From positions 7,502,001-7,566,000 of the forward strand of contig JAWQUS010000017.1 in the NCBI GenBank assembly GCA_036365455.1: 64,000 nt of DNA, in the 5' to 3' direction. The notes under the pieces are model-generated. The model worked only from the letters and a program-made list of their open reading frames with translations, was not told where the DNA came from and made no database searches. Shown here in pieces: positions 11,405-23,168 of this stretch. Position 1 is the stretch's first letter. Each line of letters opens with the position of its first letter. A program made the translations under genes and the position numbers. This DNA is from Macrosoma leucophasiata. Lineage: Eukaryota; Arthropoda; Insecta; Lepidoptera; Hedylidae.

Positions 11405-11575
11405 AGAAAAAAAAGGAAAGAAAAAATTTACTTCAGGCGAGCCTCGAACTCGCGGCCACTGGGAATCTAGTCCAGCCGCTCTTCCAACTGAGCTACCGAA
11501 GTCCTGCCCGATTTGTCAAATCTTTCCTTCACATTTATTGCATTGCCTTATGGTGGCTACCACCATAAGGCAACT
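11405..11575 (-). mobile_element. tRNA-derived SINE (family B), best copy
   Basis: The minus strand reads GACTTCGGTAGCTCAGTTGG (A box), an anticodon region, and GAGTTCGAGGCTC (B box). The acceptor halves ACTTCG and TGAAGT can pair. A TTTTCTTTCC tail follows. Upstream of the tRNA head lies a perfect hairpin at 11543-11573 with 14-bp arms and a 3-base loop. Confidence 0.85.
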
Positions 11576-12035
11576 TTAAGAATATATTAAAAGAGTTTCA
11601 CTAAAGTACAAAATGACTCGGTTAACTATAAAAAGAGGTGCACACGATATATAATTGGTTTTGACGACATATTATGTTCATAAAGTAATAAAAATAGATA
11701 CTTATCCAAAAAGCAGCTCGCACTCTATTCAAAGATAAACATTCCATTTTACCAGCCCAATGAACTTAATTCACTTCTTTACTCCTGAAACTAAACATTG
11801 CTATACAAATTCTAATCCGATTATTCGGAGTTAGGTGAGCTAATACCTCGTATTTCGGCCTATTTTGTCTGACAAAAAAGGTGCGGATCAATGGATTCAG
11901 TAAAATAACAACGTTATTACGACAATATACTCTTTAATAATCGTAATCTATTTCTTTTAATTTTATTTCGGGAAAGTGGCAGCTTATAGTTTAAGTTTAC
12001 TGGGTGGTTTTAGTCTTAATACTGGGTAGTCTTTT

Positions 12036-12309
12036 CTTTTATGTAATGGAAGTGGCAAACAAGGATGCAGTTTACATTGATGTTAAGTGATGAATACAGC
12101 CTATAGACACCGACACAATGACCAGAGGTCAAAATGCAGTGCGTTGCCACTCCTGAGGCCTAAGGTGTTATGCCTCTGTGCCGGAAATTACAGGGCCGTA
12201 CATTACCACCTGACCGGAACACGGTAGGGCTGAACACTACGATTTAGCGGTAAGTATGTTAGGTAATGCGGTGGTGCCTACGCCCGCGAGTTCCGTCACT
12301 GGAGCTCTA
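12036..12309 (-). mobile_element. Family A, full-length
   Basis: It runs from TTTATGTAATGGAAGTGGCA to GTCACTGGAGCTCT with the standard block order and only scattered substitutions. Confidence 0.9.
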
Positions 12310-12349
12310 AAATAGCTCTCTGGATGACTGTTACGATTGTGCATACTTG

Positions 12350-12404
12350 TCGGACGCATGGTTCAGCCCGGGCTGAACCTAGTGCGGGCTGATGGGCGCG
12401 TCCG
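12350..12404. repeat. Nested palindromes
   Basis: Bases 12360-12379 form a perfect 20-bp palindrome (GGTTCAGCCCGGGCTGAACC). It sits inside a wider pair, TCGGACGC at 12350 with GCGTCCGA at 12397, so the whole block can fold into a branched stem. GC content is well above the flanks. Confidence 0.75.
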
Positions 12405-12414
12405 ATAATATGTT

Positions 12415-12451
12415 TTGCCCTTTACACACCGCCCGTGCCCACTACATCCCT
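12415..12451 (+). other. Short 18S rRNA-like fragment
   Basis: The string TTTACACACCGCCCGT differs by one base from TGTACACACCGCCCGT, the near-universal 3' segment of small-subunit rRNA, and TGCCC and CCCACTAC flank it in rRNA-like positions. At ~37 bases it is at most a retroposed or captured scrap. Chance or an unrelated repeat remains possible. Confidence 0.3.
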
Positions 12452-12847
12452 TCTTCAAAAAGTATCAAAATGAGAAAAAAAATATAAAAATACCTATAAA
12501 ACTAGATTTCTGATTAATCTCGCGTAAATTAAAATCAAATAATTATTTAAAACAATAAAACAAAACGCGAGATAAACTAAACCATGTTAAACCCATCAAT
12601 TGTTCAAACAGTCGTTCTAAATCAAATGAATGTAACATGTTGAAATGTGGATTACCATTTAATACGCTTAGCTCGCATTAGGAAGCCCCACTGCGTAAGC
12701 TAATGCCTATCGATTTTACTTATGACTATTGCTTGCCGAATAATTGGGTAAACGAACTGAGGTTTACCTACAGTTCTTGACTTATATGTCGGTAAGTATC
12801 ATTACGATTCTTTTTTTTTTTATTATTTTTTTTTTTTTATTTATTTT

Positions 12848-13134
12848 TTTTTTTTTATGTAATAAAAGTGGCAAACAAGCATGCAGTTCACATTGATGTT
12901 AAGTGATGACTGCAGCCTATAGACACCCACACAATGACCAGAGGTCAAAATGCAGATGCGCTGCCACTCCTGAGGCCCAAGGTGTTATGGCCTCTGTGCC
13001 TGAAATTACAGGGCCGTACATTACCACCTGACCGGAACACGATAGTGCTGAACACTACCATTTAGCGGCAAGTATATTAGGTAATGCGGTGGTGCCTACG
13101 CCCGCGAGCTCCGTCACTGGAGCTCTACCACCAG
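12848..13134 (-). mobile_element. Family A, full-length
   Basis: A long T-rich tract precedes TATGTAATAAAAGTGGCAAA. The element ends cleanly at GGAGCTCTACCACCAG. It is one of the least diverged copies. Confidence 0.92.
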
Positions 13135-13227
13135 AGACTTTCTCTTTCACTTCTTTTAGAGAGTAGTTTTAGGCATCTTAGGTTATTTTATGTAAGAAGA
13201 AGTAAACTTTTATAATAAAGATTGAGT

Positions 13228-13340
13228 GACGCGGCAGTCCCAAGGTAAATGTTGTGCCTCTGTACCGAAAATCGGACCGTACATACCACCTGACCGGAAC
13301 AATGATAGGGTTGCACACCATTAAACGACAAGTGGAATTT
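13228..13340 (-). mobile_element. Family A fragment
   Basis: Only the middle blocks remain: GTGCCTCTGTACCGAAAAT, CGTACATACCACCTGACCGG and a decayed ACCATTAAACGACAAGT. Confidence 0.65.
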
Positions 13341-13397
13341 ATTTTCTGATTCTGTACCCAAAGCCTACGAAACTCTATCCGTCTATCTATCTGTCAT

Positions 13398-13612
13398 AAT
13401 GAGCCAGTTGGTCCAGGGGTGTGCTACAACCGTGTGAACAGAGGCTCACGGGTTCGATCCCCGTACAAAGGGACAAATATTTGTATGGCCTACAGATATT
13501 TGTTTCGGGTCTGGGTGTTTGTGTATGTGTTGTGTGTACAACAGCACCCACGACACAGGTTTATACCTAGTGTGGGGCTGTGAGTGTAAGCGTATTTTAT
13601 TTTTATTTTATA
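13398..13612 (+). mobile_element. tRNA-derived SINE (family C), copy 2
   Basis: The tRNA-like head is nearly complete: GAGCCAGTTGGTCCAGGGGT and a canonical GGGTTCGATCCCC B box. Then come ACAAATATTTGTATGGCC, the TTTCGGGTCTGGGTGTTTGT body, CTGTGAGTGTAAGCG and an (ATTTT)n-like tail. Confidence 0.88.
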
Positions 13613-15189
13613 AGGTTCTATCTTTTGCAATGTATGGTTTTGTTTGCATAATATGTATTCGTATAGCTGCTTTAACAAATTGTTTAGTATTTTGACAATT
13701 TTGCTACATAGCTATATAATACATATACCTACTCACATCGCTTATCAGTAAGAATTACTATTTATCTCCAATTTCTACCAATTCGATGTCCATCCAAACG
13801 CAACTATGTATAACTTTTTTTTTTGCTTCTATTTTATATAAAATTCAATTGAATTAAACTACGTACGGGTTGTTTTATAAAATATGAGAACAAAGCTTTG
13901 CAAATTACACCCACAGCTTCCTTTTTTCCTACAGGTTCGAATAACTGCATATTGTTCCAGTTAAATTAATATTTGGTTTATTAAATATCAAACATCGGTA
14001 ATATCAGTTGCAATCGATGAAATAGGAAGGAAATGAAAGAGATTTATCGGTCTTCAACTTCCTGAATTGGCAAACGAAATGAAAAAATAAATTCAGCTGC
14101 AACTTAAATCGAATTAGATTTCAAATGATCTCAAATCCTTTTTATGCGACCATAAAGAGTTATTCTTTTTCGAATAAGTATTAAAAATTATAATTTTGGC
14201 ACACTGTGTGACTTGAACAATACGAAACGTGTCGGTTTAAAAAGTATCGTTAGTCGAGTTAAATTGGATACATGAAAATCATTTTTTGAAAGTCATTGGT
14301 TTTGTATTCTTCGCAAATACAAAAAAAGGTACTGCAGATTAAAAAATTCGCTTGAAGTCAAACATTTCTATTTGTTTTTTTTTTATTTACAATGTATTGT
14401 GTCGCCATCGATTGGTTCCCTATTCAATAATAATATTTTTTTTTTGTTATTTCTACTATCCTACTTTTTTACTGTCAACCGAAAAGAACGAATAAAATGG
14501 GAAGGAAATGACAAAGATTCATCTGTCTTCATCTTCCTGGATTGGCGTACGAAATGAAAAAAATGAATTCAGCTTTCTTTCATCAGATTTTAAACTGTGC
14601 CAGATTCTTTTTATTTTAATAATAATAATGATGATTATTATTAATAATAATGATAATAAAAACTTCAAACTCATCTTTATATCTTTTATATTCACTTTAT
14701 ATTGCCTTAGTAGTTTAGTAACCAAGCCACTAGTGCTACAATATTTTGATTCCCGGGTCAAAGAGTTATAAATATTGGGATTTTTTAATTTTTCGGAAGT
14801 TTCCCAATATCGTGCTCGGAAATCCATAACGTGCCCGGTGTTGTCAATTAGGCTCACCCCCTTTTGTACGGAACTTAATCTGGCTAATCATGAGTGTTTG
14901 CATATATGCATGAATGTCCTTTTACCTCTGTCTGACTTTCCAACGAATACCTTGGAGAACTTACGGAAGAGTTAGGAATAAGCAAAAATTTTGTTCCGAT
15001 AATCCTCACAGCGACCCTCATCACAATAATCTGGGTGAGCGCATGATCTTTCGATTGCCTTATTTCCCCATGGGCTGCGTCTTAATAAGGCCCGTCCTAA
15101 ATGGGCTGTTCTTTTCCACACCGAGATTATTTATACCAATTTCTTCTGTTATAGATTTAGTTGGCGTATCATATATATTTAAATTGTAT
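13613..15189. other. Spacer containing a direct duplication
   Basis: No gene is supported. About 125 bp at 14018-14150 recurs in the same orientation at 14495-14620. Shared blocks are GGAAGGAAATGA, CTTCCTG.ATTGGC and ACGAAATGAAAAA. The reading frames over the second copy (14508-14857, both strands) are repeat-driven. Confidence 0.5.
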
Positions 15190-15265
15190 TGATAGTGGCA
15201 AATAAACTTGCAATTCACATTTATTGTTAGACATAAACACAAAAACCGCAGACAGTTTAAACTAA
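15190..15265 (-). mobile_element. Family A 3' fragment
   Basis: AGTGGCAAATAAACTTGCAA and TTCACATTTATTGTTA match the reversed family A 3' end. The rest is lost. Confidence 0.6.
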
Positions 15266-16339
15266 ACATGCAATAAGGCACTTATTAATTCTACTAAGCG
15301 CGACCCCCTCAGCGGTAGTGATAGACCCAGCATATCGTTTAAATAAGATACACAGAAGACGGAAACCATAACTGGCAGTATTGGCATAAGATAGGAATTT
15401 ATGGACGTCTATGGGAGTCCCATATCAGTATCGAAGGGTTGCTTATAAGAGCGTTCGTTGCGTTTTACAAGTGCCCGTCGCGGGTACGAACACCCGTCTA
15501 TCGCAGCGCCACCGGTATAATTTCGTACGCGTAGGTATACAGTCGTAAACTATGAATTATTTATTGATACGTCACTTGACCAAAAGACGACGACGTGAAC
15601 AAATTACAAATTCCAAGCCATGCAGCTTTACGTGCATGTCTGTCATTGTCATTAGACATATCCCATAAAACGGGGCGACACTGTTCTTCCAAAATAACAC
15701 GTTCTGTATCAATAAAACTCATAGTTATTTGTAAACTTATTGCAAAAACTGTACAAGCACGGAGAGTGGGACACGGATAACGTAGCGGCGCTCAATAATT
15801 TTGTAGAAACAGCTCCGCTGGCGTGCTCCGTTGCGCGTACACACGACGCGTGCTCTGTCGCCCGCACCGCGTGTCCCGTCGTCCGCGCCGACGCGTGCGA
15901 CGGCTATCCGCCTCACGCAGCGCAGCGCTGCTCTATGCGATGACGTGAAACAAGCACGCGGAACGGACGCACGCAGCATGGGCCCGCGTAAGGCAGCGAT
16001 GGCACTAAGGGTTGCGTGAAATGTATACTCGCTTATAGAAGGCCTTAAAAAAATCTTTATGTATCTATAGGTGGTCCTTATGTATATATCCAATGTGCGA
16101 TCATATCAATAGAAATCGATAAAAATAAAATGAAAATTCGAATATCATACACACGAGCGCTTATAGAATATTTTATACAAGAATCACTCATGTGTTCATT
16201 TTGTTGAAGACGCGCTCGTTTGAATATAGATTTATAATTTTTAAAATTAGTGATGACTGATTTTTGGTGTAGGTATCGGCCTACAATTATTTATCACAAT
16301 CGTATTATAACACACAATAATACACGAATTAAGTTAATG
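15266..16339. other. Unique spacer with GC-rich minisatellite
   Basis: Within 15819-15960 the sequence is GC-rich. It repeats a GCGTGCTC(C/T)GT(T/C)GC-type motif at 22-27-base spacing, then GCAGCGCAGC. Long frames on both strands here are a by-product of GC richness. The remainder, 15290-15600 and 16030-16330, is not recognised. Confidence 0.45.
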
Positions 16340-17244
16340 AGAAATTTAAGCGAACTTTAATCCCAAAGGCATTGCTCATCTTCAGATTGGGTACAGTTGA
16401 GATATTGCACCCAATTACGCGACAGCAATTAGTTACAGATGGACATTTGTGACCGTCAGGACGTACTCTTATTTTATAGCAATTAAGTATATCTCGCAGT
16501 TTATATTTTAGTAAAAACGTAGGCGGAGCTGTGAATACCTCTTAACTATTTATAATGCAAATGGAGGACAAAGTACTTCGACTTGGTCTCAAAGACGTTT
16601 TCCTTCAGCTTAGATACGGTTGAGAAATTGCACCCAATTGAGCTGTGGCAATTAAATGCAGATGGATGTTTGTGTCCGTCAAGACGTATTTCATTACAGC
16701 AATATGTCTCTCCTGTCACGCCGTAACGGATACCGCTTATCTCATAGTTTATACTGCATTGCGTATGATATCTCCCTCGAATTTGATGAAGGTTTTGATG
16801 GACAAACCATGAACACAAATGTACAAAATGAACTTTATCTACTTTGACAAATAAACACATTCTTATGCAAGAAATTAATTCTACTTGAGGTTCTCGAGCA
16901 AACTGAAGACAAAGTTCCTAAGCTATTGTCAACTCAATGTCAAAGTCCGTCCTTTAAGTTAGATACTGTTGAGATATTGCATCTAATTGAGCTATAGCAA
17001 TTAGATGCAGATGGCCATTTGCATCCGTCAAGACGTATTTCATTACAGCAATATGTTTTGTCTCGTCACGCCGTGACGGATATCGCTTATCTCTTAATTT
17101 ATGCTTCATTGCGTATGGAGATTGATGATCCGAATTGAATAAGGACTTGTGATTATTTTGCAAATTTTATCGCATGCATGAATATAACTTAACTTCGTCA
17201 AATCTTCGATTCGCCACTGCCTCAATGCCTAAAATCTCGGGAAT

Positions 17245-17672
17245 TCGACCAGTGCGTCCTTCCGGTAATAACGTACGGGGCGGAGACATGGACTCTTACG
17301 AAAGGCCTCGTCCACAAATTCCAAGTGGCTCAGCGAGCTATGGAACGGGCTATGCTCGGTGTATCTCTGAAAGATAGAATCCGAAACGAGGAAATCCGAA
17401 GGAGAACCAGAGTGACCGACATAGCTCAAAGAATTGCTAGGCTGAAGTGGCAGTGGGCGGGGCATATTTGTCGTAGAGCCGACGGCCGCTGGGGCAGACG
17501 TGTGTTAGAGTGGAGACCCCGTACAAAACGCCCGGTGGGACGGCCCCCTGCCAGATGGACTGACGACCTAAAGAGGTTGGCAGGAAGCGGATGGGTCCGA
17601 AAAGCCGAAGATCGAGTGTGGTGGCGAAAATTGGGAAAGGCCTATGTCCAGCAGTGGGCGATCGATGGCTGA
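17245..17672 (+). pseudogene. RTE-clade LINE reverse transcriptase, C-terminal fragment
   Basis: An uninterrupted frame from about 17245 to the stop at 17672 encodes the C-terminal end of an RTE-type endonuclease-reverse transcriptase. Diagnostic blocks in order are VLPVITYGAETWTLTK, QRAMERAMLGVSLKDRIRNE, RRRTRVTDIAQRIARLKWQW, AGHICRRADGRWGRRVLEW and GRPPARWTDDLKRLAG, ending VQQW. In intact elements this follows the palm domain; here endonuclease and RT core are absent, as expected from 5' truncation during target-primed reverse transcription. A (TGA)n tail at 17671-17691 is the RTE-style 3' end. It has inserted into the tandem array. The frame is intact, so insertion is fairly recent, but the fragment cannot mobilise itself. 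Confidence 0.9.
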
Positions 17673-17944
17673 TGATGATGATGATGATGAATATAACATT
17701 TAATATAATGACTCTTATTCGGTGTGCACACAGAAATCGACAGTTAATTTTGTCCAAAACCAAAATATAACAACACGTACAAAAATCTCATAAACTAATC
17801 TTAATCTCAAAATCCGTTGACCTTTAGATTAGATACTGTTGGACATTGCAACTATTTAACAGCAATTACCTAGTTGTAGATGGACCTTAGGCCTACAAGG
17901 ATTAGCCTGGCACCAGTAATTACGGAAAATTATTTATGATTTCT

Positions 17945-18032
17945 GGATAGAATATAAGCAATATTCATTTACAAAGCTCATTACCTATTGTAGTAATGAG
18001 CTTTGTAAATGAATATTGCTTATATTCTATCC
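17945..18032. repeat. Perfect snap-back hairpin, 40-bp arms
   Basis: 17945-17984 and 17993-18032 are exact reverse complements with an 8-base loop (CTATTGTA). It sits within the ~345-bp array and breaks one unit. No target-site duplication or TIR motif marks it as a known transposon. Confidence 0.9.
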
Positions 18033-18730
18033 AATTATATAATTTATATGTGCAGAAATTTAAAACATATTTATGCTTTTCATTGAACTAATCATACAAA
18101 ATTTACAAAAAGAACCTTAAATCCTACATTGATAAATAAACGCGCCTGAATTTGAATTTAAGTACAAAATGAAGACAGCATTCCTATACTATGTTCAGTT
18201 TCATAATCTGTCCTTTAAATTAGATATAGTTGTGGTGTCCTAATAAATTAAATTATTACATGTGACATATTGCATCTGATTGAGCCACAGAAATTCGATG
18301 CAGATGGAGATTGCAGATTGTCAAAACGTACTCTTACCTATTTCATTACAGCAATTTGATACGTTTGTCTCGGCACGCTCTAACACATACCACTTATCTA
18401 GTAGTTTATGCTCCGTTGCGTTTCGAAATCAGCAAATTGATGATATCTTCTCTATCAAAACGTTTATACTGTACAACTGTTTCTCATGTAAGTGATTGTA
18501 AATCTTTATGAGGAAATAAATGTCTTTAAACCTTAAACCTTATCTTACCTGAATTTGATAAAAACCTACTATGATTAATTGGACAGATGGTTCGTAATGG
18601 TCAAGATGTAATTCATTACAGCAATACGTGTCTGTTGTCACTCCGTGACGGATACCGCATAACTGTGGCATAACTCGTAGTTTCTGCTCCACTGCGTATG
18701 GAAGATCTGCAAACTGTCGATATCTTTGTT

Positions 18731-19011
18731 ACTGGTGGTAGAGCTCCAGTGACGGAGCTCGGAGGCGTAGGCACCACCGCATTACCTAATATACTTGCCG
18801 CTAAATGGTAGTGTTGGTGGTAACGTTTTAATGTACGGCCCTGTAATTTCCGGCACAGAGGCATAAGACCTTAGGCCTCAGGAGTGGTAACGCATCTGCA
18901 TTTTGACCTCGGTCTTTGTGTGGGTGTCTATAGGCTGCAGTCATCACTTAACATCAATGTGAACTGCATGCTTGTTTACCACTACCATTACATAAAAAAA
19001 AAAAAAAAAAA
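18731..19011 (+). mobile_element. Family A, full-length
   Basis: It runs from ACTGGTGGTAGAGCTCCAGT to CATTACATA and a pure A18 tail. About 25 bases are deleted after GGTAGTGTT. It abuts the next copy without spacer. Confidence 0.92.
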
Positions 19012-19182
19012 CGTACAGCCCTGTAATTTCCGGCATAGAGGCATAACACCTTAGGCCTCAGGAGTGGTAACGCATCTGCATTTTGACCTTGGTCTTTGTG
19101 TGGGTATCTATAGGCTGCAGTCATCACTTAACATCAATGTGAACTGCACGCTTGTATTCCACATCCTTTACATAAAAAAAAA
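19012..19182 (+). mobile_element. Family A, 3' half, in tandem
   Basis: It starts at ACGTACAGCCCTGTAATTTC immediately after the previous A tail and ends at CCTTTACATAAAAAAA. A 5'-truncated copy inserted into the preceding poly(A), or unequal exchange, would explain the arrangement. Confidence 0.88.
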
Positions 19183-19364
19183 TCTTGACTCTATTAAGGT
19201 TTTAACTTTATCAACAAGAAAAGCAGCTAAGTCGGCAGTTCCACAGCAGCATTTTTTCACAAGACTCCACAGTGCGTTAAGTGGCGACCCGGCTTTGTAG
19301 GCTACAAACCACATAGCATTTGTCTTGTGTTGGTAAACTAAGCCACAGAGCCACATACATAGTA

Positions 19365-19600
19365 AAGGCTTATGTTTTCGTATTTAGGGTTCCATACTTC
19401 AAGAACAAAAAACGGATCTCTGTATATTCTCAGGTTTTCGCGAGCAACCCTCATTGAAATAAAACTAGTTACGGGATTTATCTCGTGTATATTATAAACT
19501 AAACTGATTATTTAAAATCAATCCGACGCTCGGTCGCTTTTCAGCTTCCGTGGTCTCAGACAGACTGAGGTTGGACTGAGGTGACATTGTTTATTATGAA
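19365..19600. other. Unclassified repeat-like segment
   Basis: Contains TTTAGGGTTCCATACTT, similar to the end of family G. The next blocks (GCGAGCAACCCTCATTG, ACTAGTTACGGGATTTATCT) look like a dispersed lepidopteran repeat, from memory only. Boundaries are unclear. Confidence 0.35.
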
Positions 19601-19679
19601 TGTGTTGCATATAGATAACTTCCTCAACTTTCATAAACTCCCAGTTTTTGAAAGTTGAGCATTTCACATGTCATACATA

Positions 19680-19896
19680 AAATAAAATAAAATACGCTTA
19701 CACTCACAGCCCCACAGTAGGTATAAACCTGTGTCGTCGGTGCCGTTGTACACATACAACACATACACAAACACCCAGATCCAAAACAAATATCTGAAGG
19801 CCATACAAATATTTGTCCCGGTGCGGGGATCGAACCCGCGACGACCCTTCGACTCAAACGGTCATCTTACACCGCTAACTACTACTAACTAACCGG
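19680..19896 (-). mobile_element. tRNA-derived SINE (family C), copy 3
   Basis: The minus strand reads GACCCGGTTAGTTAGTAGTA (A-box region, slightly expanded), GCGGGTTCGATCCCCGCACC (B box), the CAAATATTTGTATGGCC body and a GTAAGCGTATTTTATTTTAT tail. Confidence 0.88.
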
Positions 19897-22182
19897 GTCG
19901 TCAAAATGTATTAAAAAGTTATTTTACTGAGTGCCTCAAAATTTTTTTTTTATATATTTCTGAAGAATAGTACGGAAGCTTTTTAAAAAAATAAGCGAAA
20001 AACAATCCTTGCCCTGTTTGTATCTCCGGAACTACTCAGCCCCCAAAAATCAAGAAAAAGTCAATATGGTTAATAAACGGAAAATAGAGAAGACAAGCAG
20101 AACAATGCGGTAGGCACTTCATTTGTCATCCAAAGTGTGGTAAATTGCCTTCTGGAAACTGGAACCGTGCTACCAAAGGGTACCTGTATAGTACTTTAGT
20201 ACATATAGGTCAATGGAAATAGTTTGTAGTTGGAACATTACAGAAAATCTTATAAAAAGTCAGTTAAGTAGGTAACATAATAAATTTCTTATTTGTAAGG
20301 CACGCTCACCGCCTGTTCCACTCACTACTGCACTTGTTTTGCATGTAAGGGTAGAGTATTTTATGTGTTTAGGCTGATATTATTACTGGTTGCAGAGTTT
20401 CAGTGGAGTTCGAGTGCATAGGCACCAAAGCATTACCTAATCCAATGCACTGTGTGTCAAAAATAATCTTTTTTATTTACAACTTAGTCTAGAACATTGG
20501 AACCCTCTAGTTTCAAATGACCCCGTTCTACTCAAAATACGGCAATATAGGCGATACAGTAGCTATCTGTAGATATATTTGATGTGCCAAAAGGAAGACT
20601 TTATACTACCTCCTTCACCAAAACCACAAAAATATGCAAAACAAACTTAAGCGCGAAATGTAAATTTCTTGAATTTTTATTAGGTATATAGTAACAAGGC
20701 AAGGAGTAATTCAGTTCTATGTTTAAACAATTTAACACTTTCTGAATAAAGTGATTTGTGAGAGAAAAATTTGAATTCGCTATAGTACGAAACGAGTCGA
20801 CCATCACTTGACCGTTTTCCTGAGGCGCCCCATGAATAATAAAAAATGAGTGGAAACGAGCAAACGGAGCGACTTCCATGCTAATATTTTTATTAAATTG
20901 TACCGCGTTAATTATTCGACTTCCATCTTGGGAAGTTTTATCCCGTATTAGCTAGTCAATTTATATGATTTGTTGAATTATAAAGTGGGCTCTACAGAAG
21001 ATTTTACTAAGTGGCGTAGCTACAAAAGCAGGGTAAATATCATCGGATATATACAACATGTAACGGGAATAATGCACACTCTCTAACACCCCGATTAGAA
21101 AATCGAGTTATAATCATAATACATGAACAGAAATAACATGTTTAAGCATTTATTTATTTTTTATTTATGAAAAAAGTTGTCCTCAATTTGTACGAACAGT
21201 ATGCACACCCTATTCATGGATACTTACCTACTTAAGGCCGCACATAAAACACAAAACAACTCACACACATATACTGTCGCAATGTGATGTAGCCTAATGT
21301 AGCCTAACCTGCGTACTCCTATTTAACATTCGTTAGTAATAACATTATTTTTCACTATTTTATTCTTTAAATTATTACTTTTAATAAAATGCATGTCTCA
21401 ACGAGTTGTAATAAACTTGTTGAGACTAACATTTTATTTCGGATAGACGTTAGTCTCATTTTCGTTTGTATTGAGTGTTCACCAAACGGGTGACCATAAT
21501 TTCCGTAATTGAAATTAATTTTGGGACAAAATATTACCTATATCAAAAATGCCTATAATCGATTCGGTTATCGATTCTGAACAAACTAGTTTCGGGTTGT
21601 ACATTCAATCGTGTTACACGTTGTATACGCTAATATTCTCATTCCATTTTGAGAAAACGGACTATTAGTAGAAACGTCAGCCGGGAGCTGACAATATCCT
21701 ACCTCATTACAGCGCCACCTATCAGTTTCAATCATGAATCTGTGGCATCTCTAGATTCTATATAAATACAATCCGTTTTAAGTTTTTAAGAGACTAACGC
21801 ACGGCAATTTAGATAAAGATAAATTGAAGTTAGCAGCTTAGATTTATTTAGCCAACAATGTGAAATGCCAACCCTATTTAAATCGTTAAGTTTTTATTTC
21901 GGACAAACATGAAACTTTGTCCTACTGTATATGTAGTATTAAGATATTAATGTAATTAATTGAAATTATTTTCTAATAAACAGTTATTATTATTAACATA
22001 TACCAGCTTTGTAGAAATGAGACCAACTTCGAAGTGTACTCGTTTAACGACAGAAGATTTTTCAAAATCGGTCCTCGATTGACGAATTAATTGGACAACA
22101 TACATAACATAACATACTTACCTAAATAAATATGAATGAATGTATATGTTCGCAGATGTACGATATGATGTAGATGTATTTT
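19897..22182. other. Spacer with small repeat fragments
   Basis: Two fragments are identifiable: family I at 20085-20240 (CTGGAACCGTGCTACCAAAG, TAGTACTTTAGTACATATAG) and a decayed family A head at 20383-20445. The rest is AT-rich with no supported gene. Confidence 0.5.
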
Positions 22183-22462
22183 TACCGGTAGAGCTCAAGT
22201 GACGGAGCTCGCAGGCGTAGGCACCACCGCATTACCTAATATACTTGCCGCTAAATGGTAGTGTTCAGCACTATCGTGTTCCGGTCAGGTGGTAATGAAC
22301 GGCCCTGTAATTTCGGGCACAGAGGCATAACACCTTAGGCCTCAGGAGTTGTAACGCATCTGCATTTTGACCTCTGGTCTTTGTGTGGGTGTCCATAGGC
22401 TAGAGGCATCACTTAACATCAATGTGAACTGCATGCTTGTTTGCCACTTTCATATCATACAA
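22183..22462 (+). mobile_element. Family A, full-length
   Basis: It runs from CCGGTAGAGCTCAAGTGACG to TTGTTTGCCACTTTCATA. The A tail is nearly lost, so this is an older copy. Confidence 0.9.
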
Positions 22463-22726
22463 GAAAAATGTATTCGTTGGCTTTGAATGCACTGAAAATT
22501 TAAACAGCGCGTGCAAGCCACTCAAACTATATGGACTTCCTAAAGTACAATGTCATTCCACTTCGTGCTATTCTAAGCTAAATTGCCACTCCAGCATACA
22601 AATTGACTCAACATGCCGCCGCACAAATACTAGTGTGAAACAAGACTGTAGGTATATAAGTTATAAATAAAAGTACATTTGTTGCTAAAGTGAAATGAGT
22701 AGGTACGTACAATCTTTAAGATGTTT

Positions 22727-23040
22727 CGTAACTTCACGCCTGTAATCCCCGAAGGAGTAGGCAGAGGTAAATGCATGCATTCATATCAAGGCATACATGC
22801 AAACACCCACGATTCGCCGGTTACGTTTTGGCCCATGTAACAGGTGGCGAGCCTGTTGACATCTCCGGGCACATTACCAAACTTTGAGGTACTGGGAAAT
22901 TTCCAGAAAATGGAAAAATCCCAATAGAACCAGAGATAAAGGCTTTTTCACCATTATCTCTGATAACCCCCTACCCGGGAATCGAACCCAGGACCTCAGC
23001 GTAGTAGTAGTGGCCTGCTACCACTAGGCTACCGAGGCAG
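22727..23040 (-). mobile_element. tRNA-derived SINE (family D), full-length
   Basis: The minus strand starts CTGCCTCGGTAGCCTAGTGG (A box), has CCTGGGTTCGATTCCCGGG (B box), then the family body (TTATCTCTGGTTCTATTGGG, CATTTTCTGGAAATTTCCCA, TGTCAACAGGCTCGCCACC). It ends in CCTTCGGGGATTACAGGCGT. About 314 bp, typical of the family in this window. Confidence 0.92.
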
Positions 23041-23168
23041 AAGATGTTTCATTCTCAATAACTCCTGACTTAATTGAAAAGGTATAAATAAGGTAATTCT
23101 TTAAAAAAGATTACAAATCTACTTGGTTTCTTACATCTACTTAAATGCCAAAGAGCTTAGCAATAAGT

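Larger units (their letters stand above)
16340..18720. repeat. Degenerate tandem array, ~345-bp unit
   Basis: A landmark of the form TTAGATACtGTTGAGATATTG followed by AATTGAGC...GCAATTAGATGCAGATGG recurs near 16385, 16612, 16957, 17830, 18220 and 18560. Removing the RTE insertion (about 520 bp) leaves spacing of ~340-390 bp, except the first interval (~227 bp). Downstream blocks are also shared (GTCAAGACGTA, TTCATTACAGCAATA, GTCACGCCGTAACGGATACC, CATTGCGTATG). Copies are about as diverged as old satellite DNA. Frames in single units are not conserved between units. Confidence 0.75.

Noticed and set aside
11405..11520. Functional tRNA gene
   Set aside because: A and B boxes and a pairable acceptor are present, but the unit recurs with shared non-tRNA flanks and tail, as a SINE does.
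13398..13480. Functional tRNA gene
   Set aside because: Good B box, but it is the head of SINE family C, repeated at 6.7, 19.8 and 23.2 kb.
15740..16093. Overlapping 60-118-codon frames on both strands
   Set aside because: Lie over a GC-rich minisatellite where stop codons are rare; no conserved motif.
17229..17763. Minus-strand frames opposite the RTE fragment
   Set aside because: Antisense shadows of the clear plus-strand RTE coding sequence.
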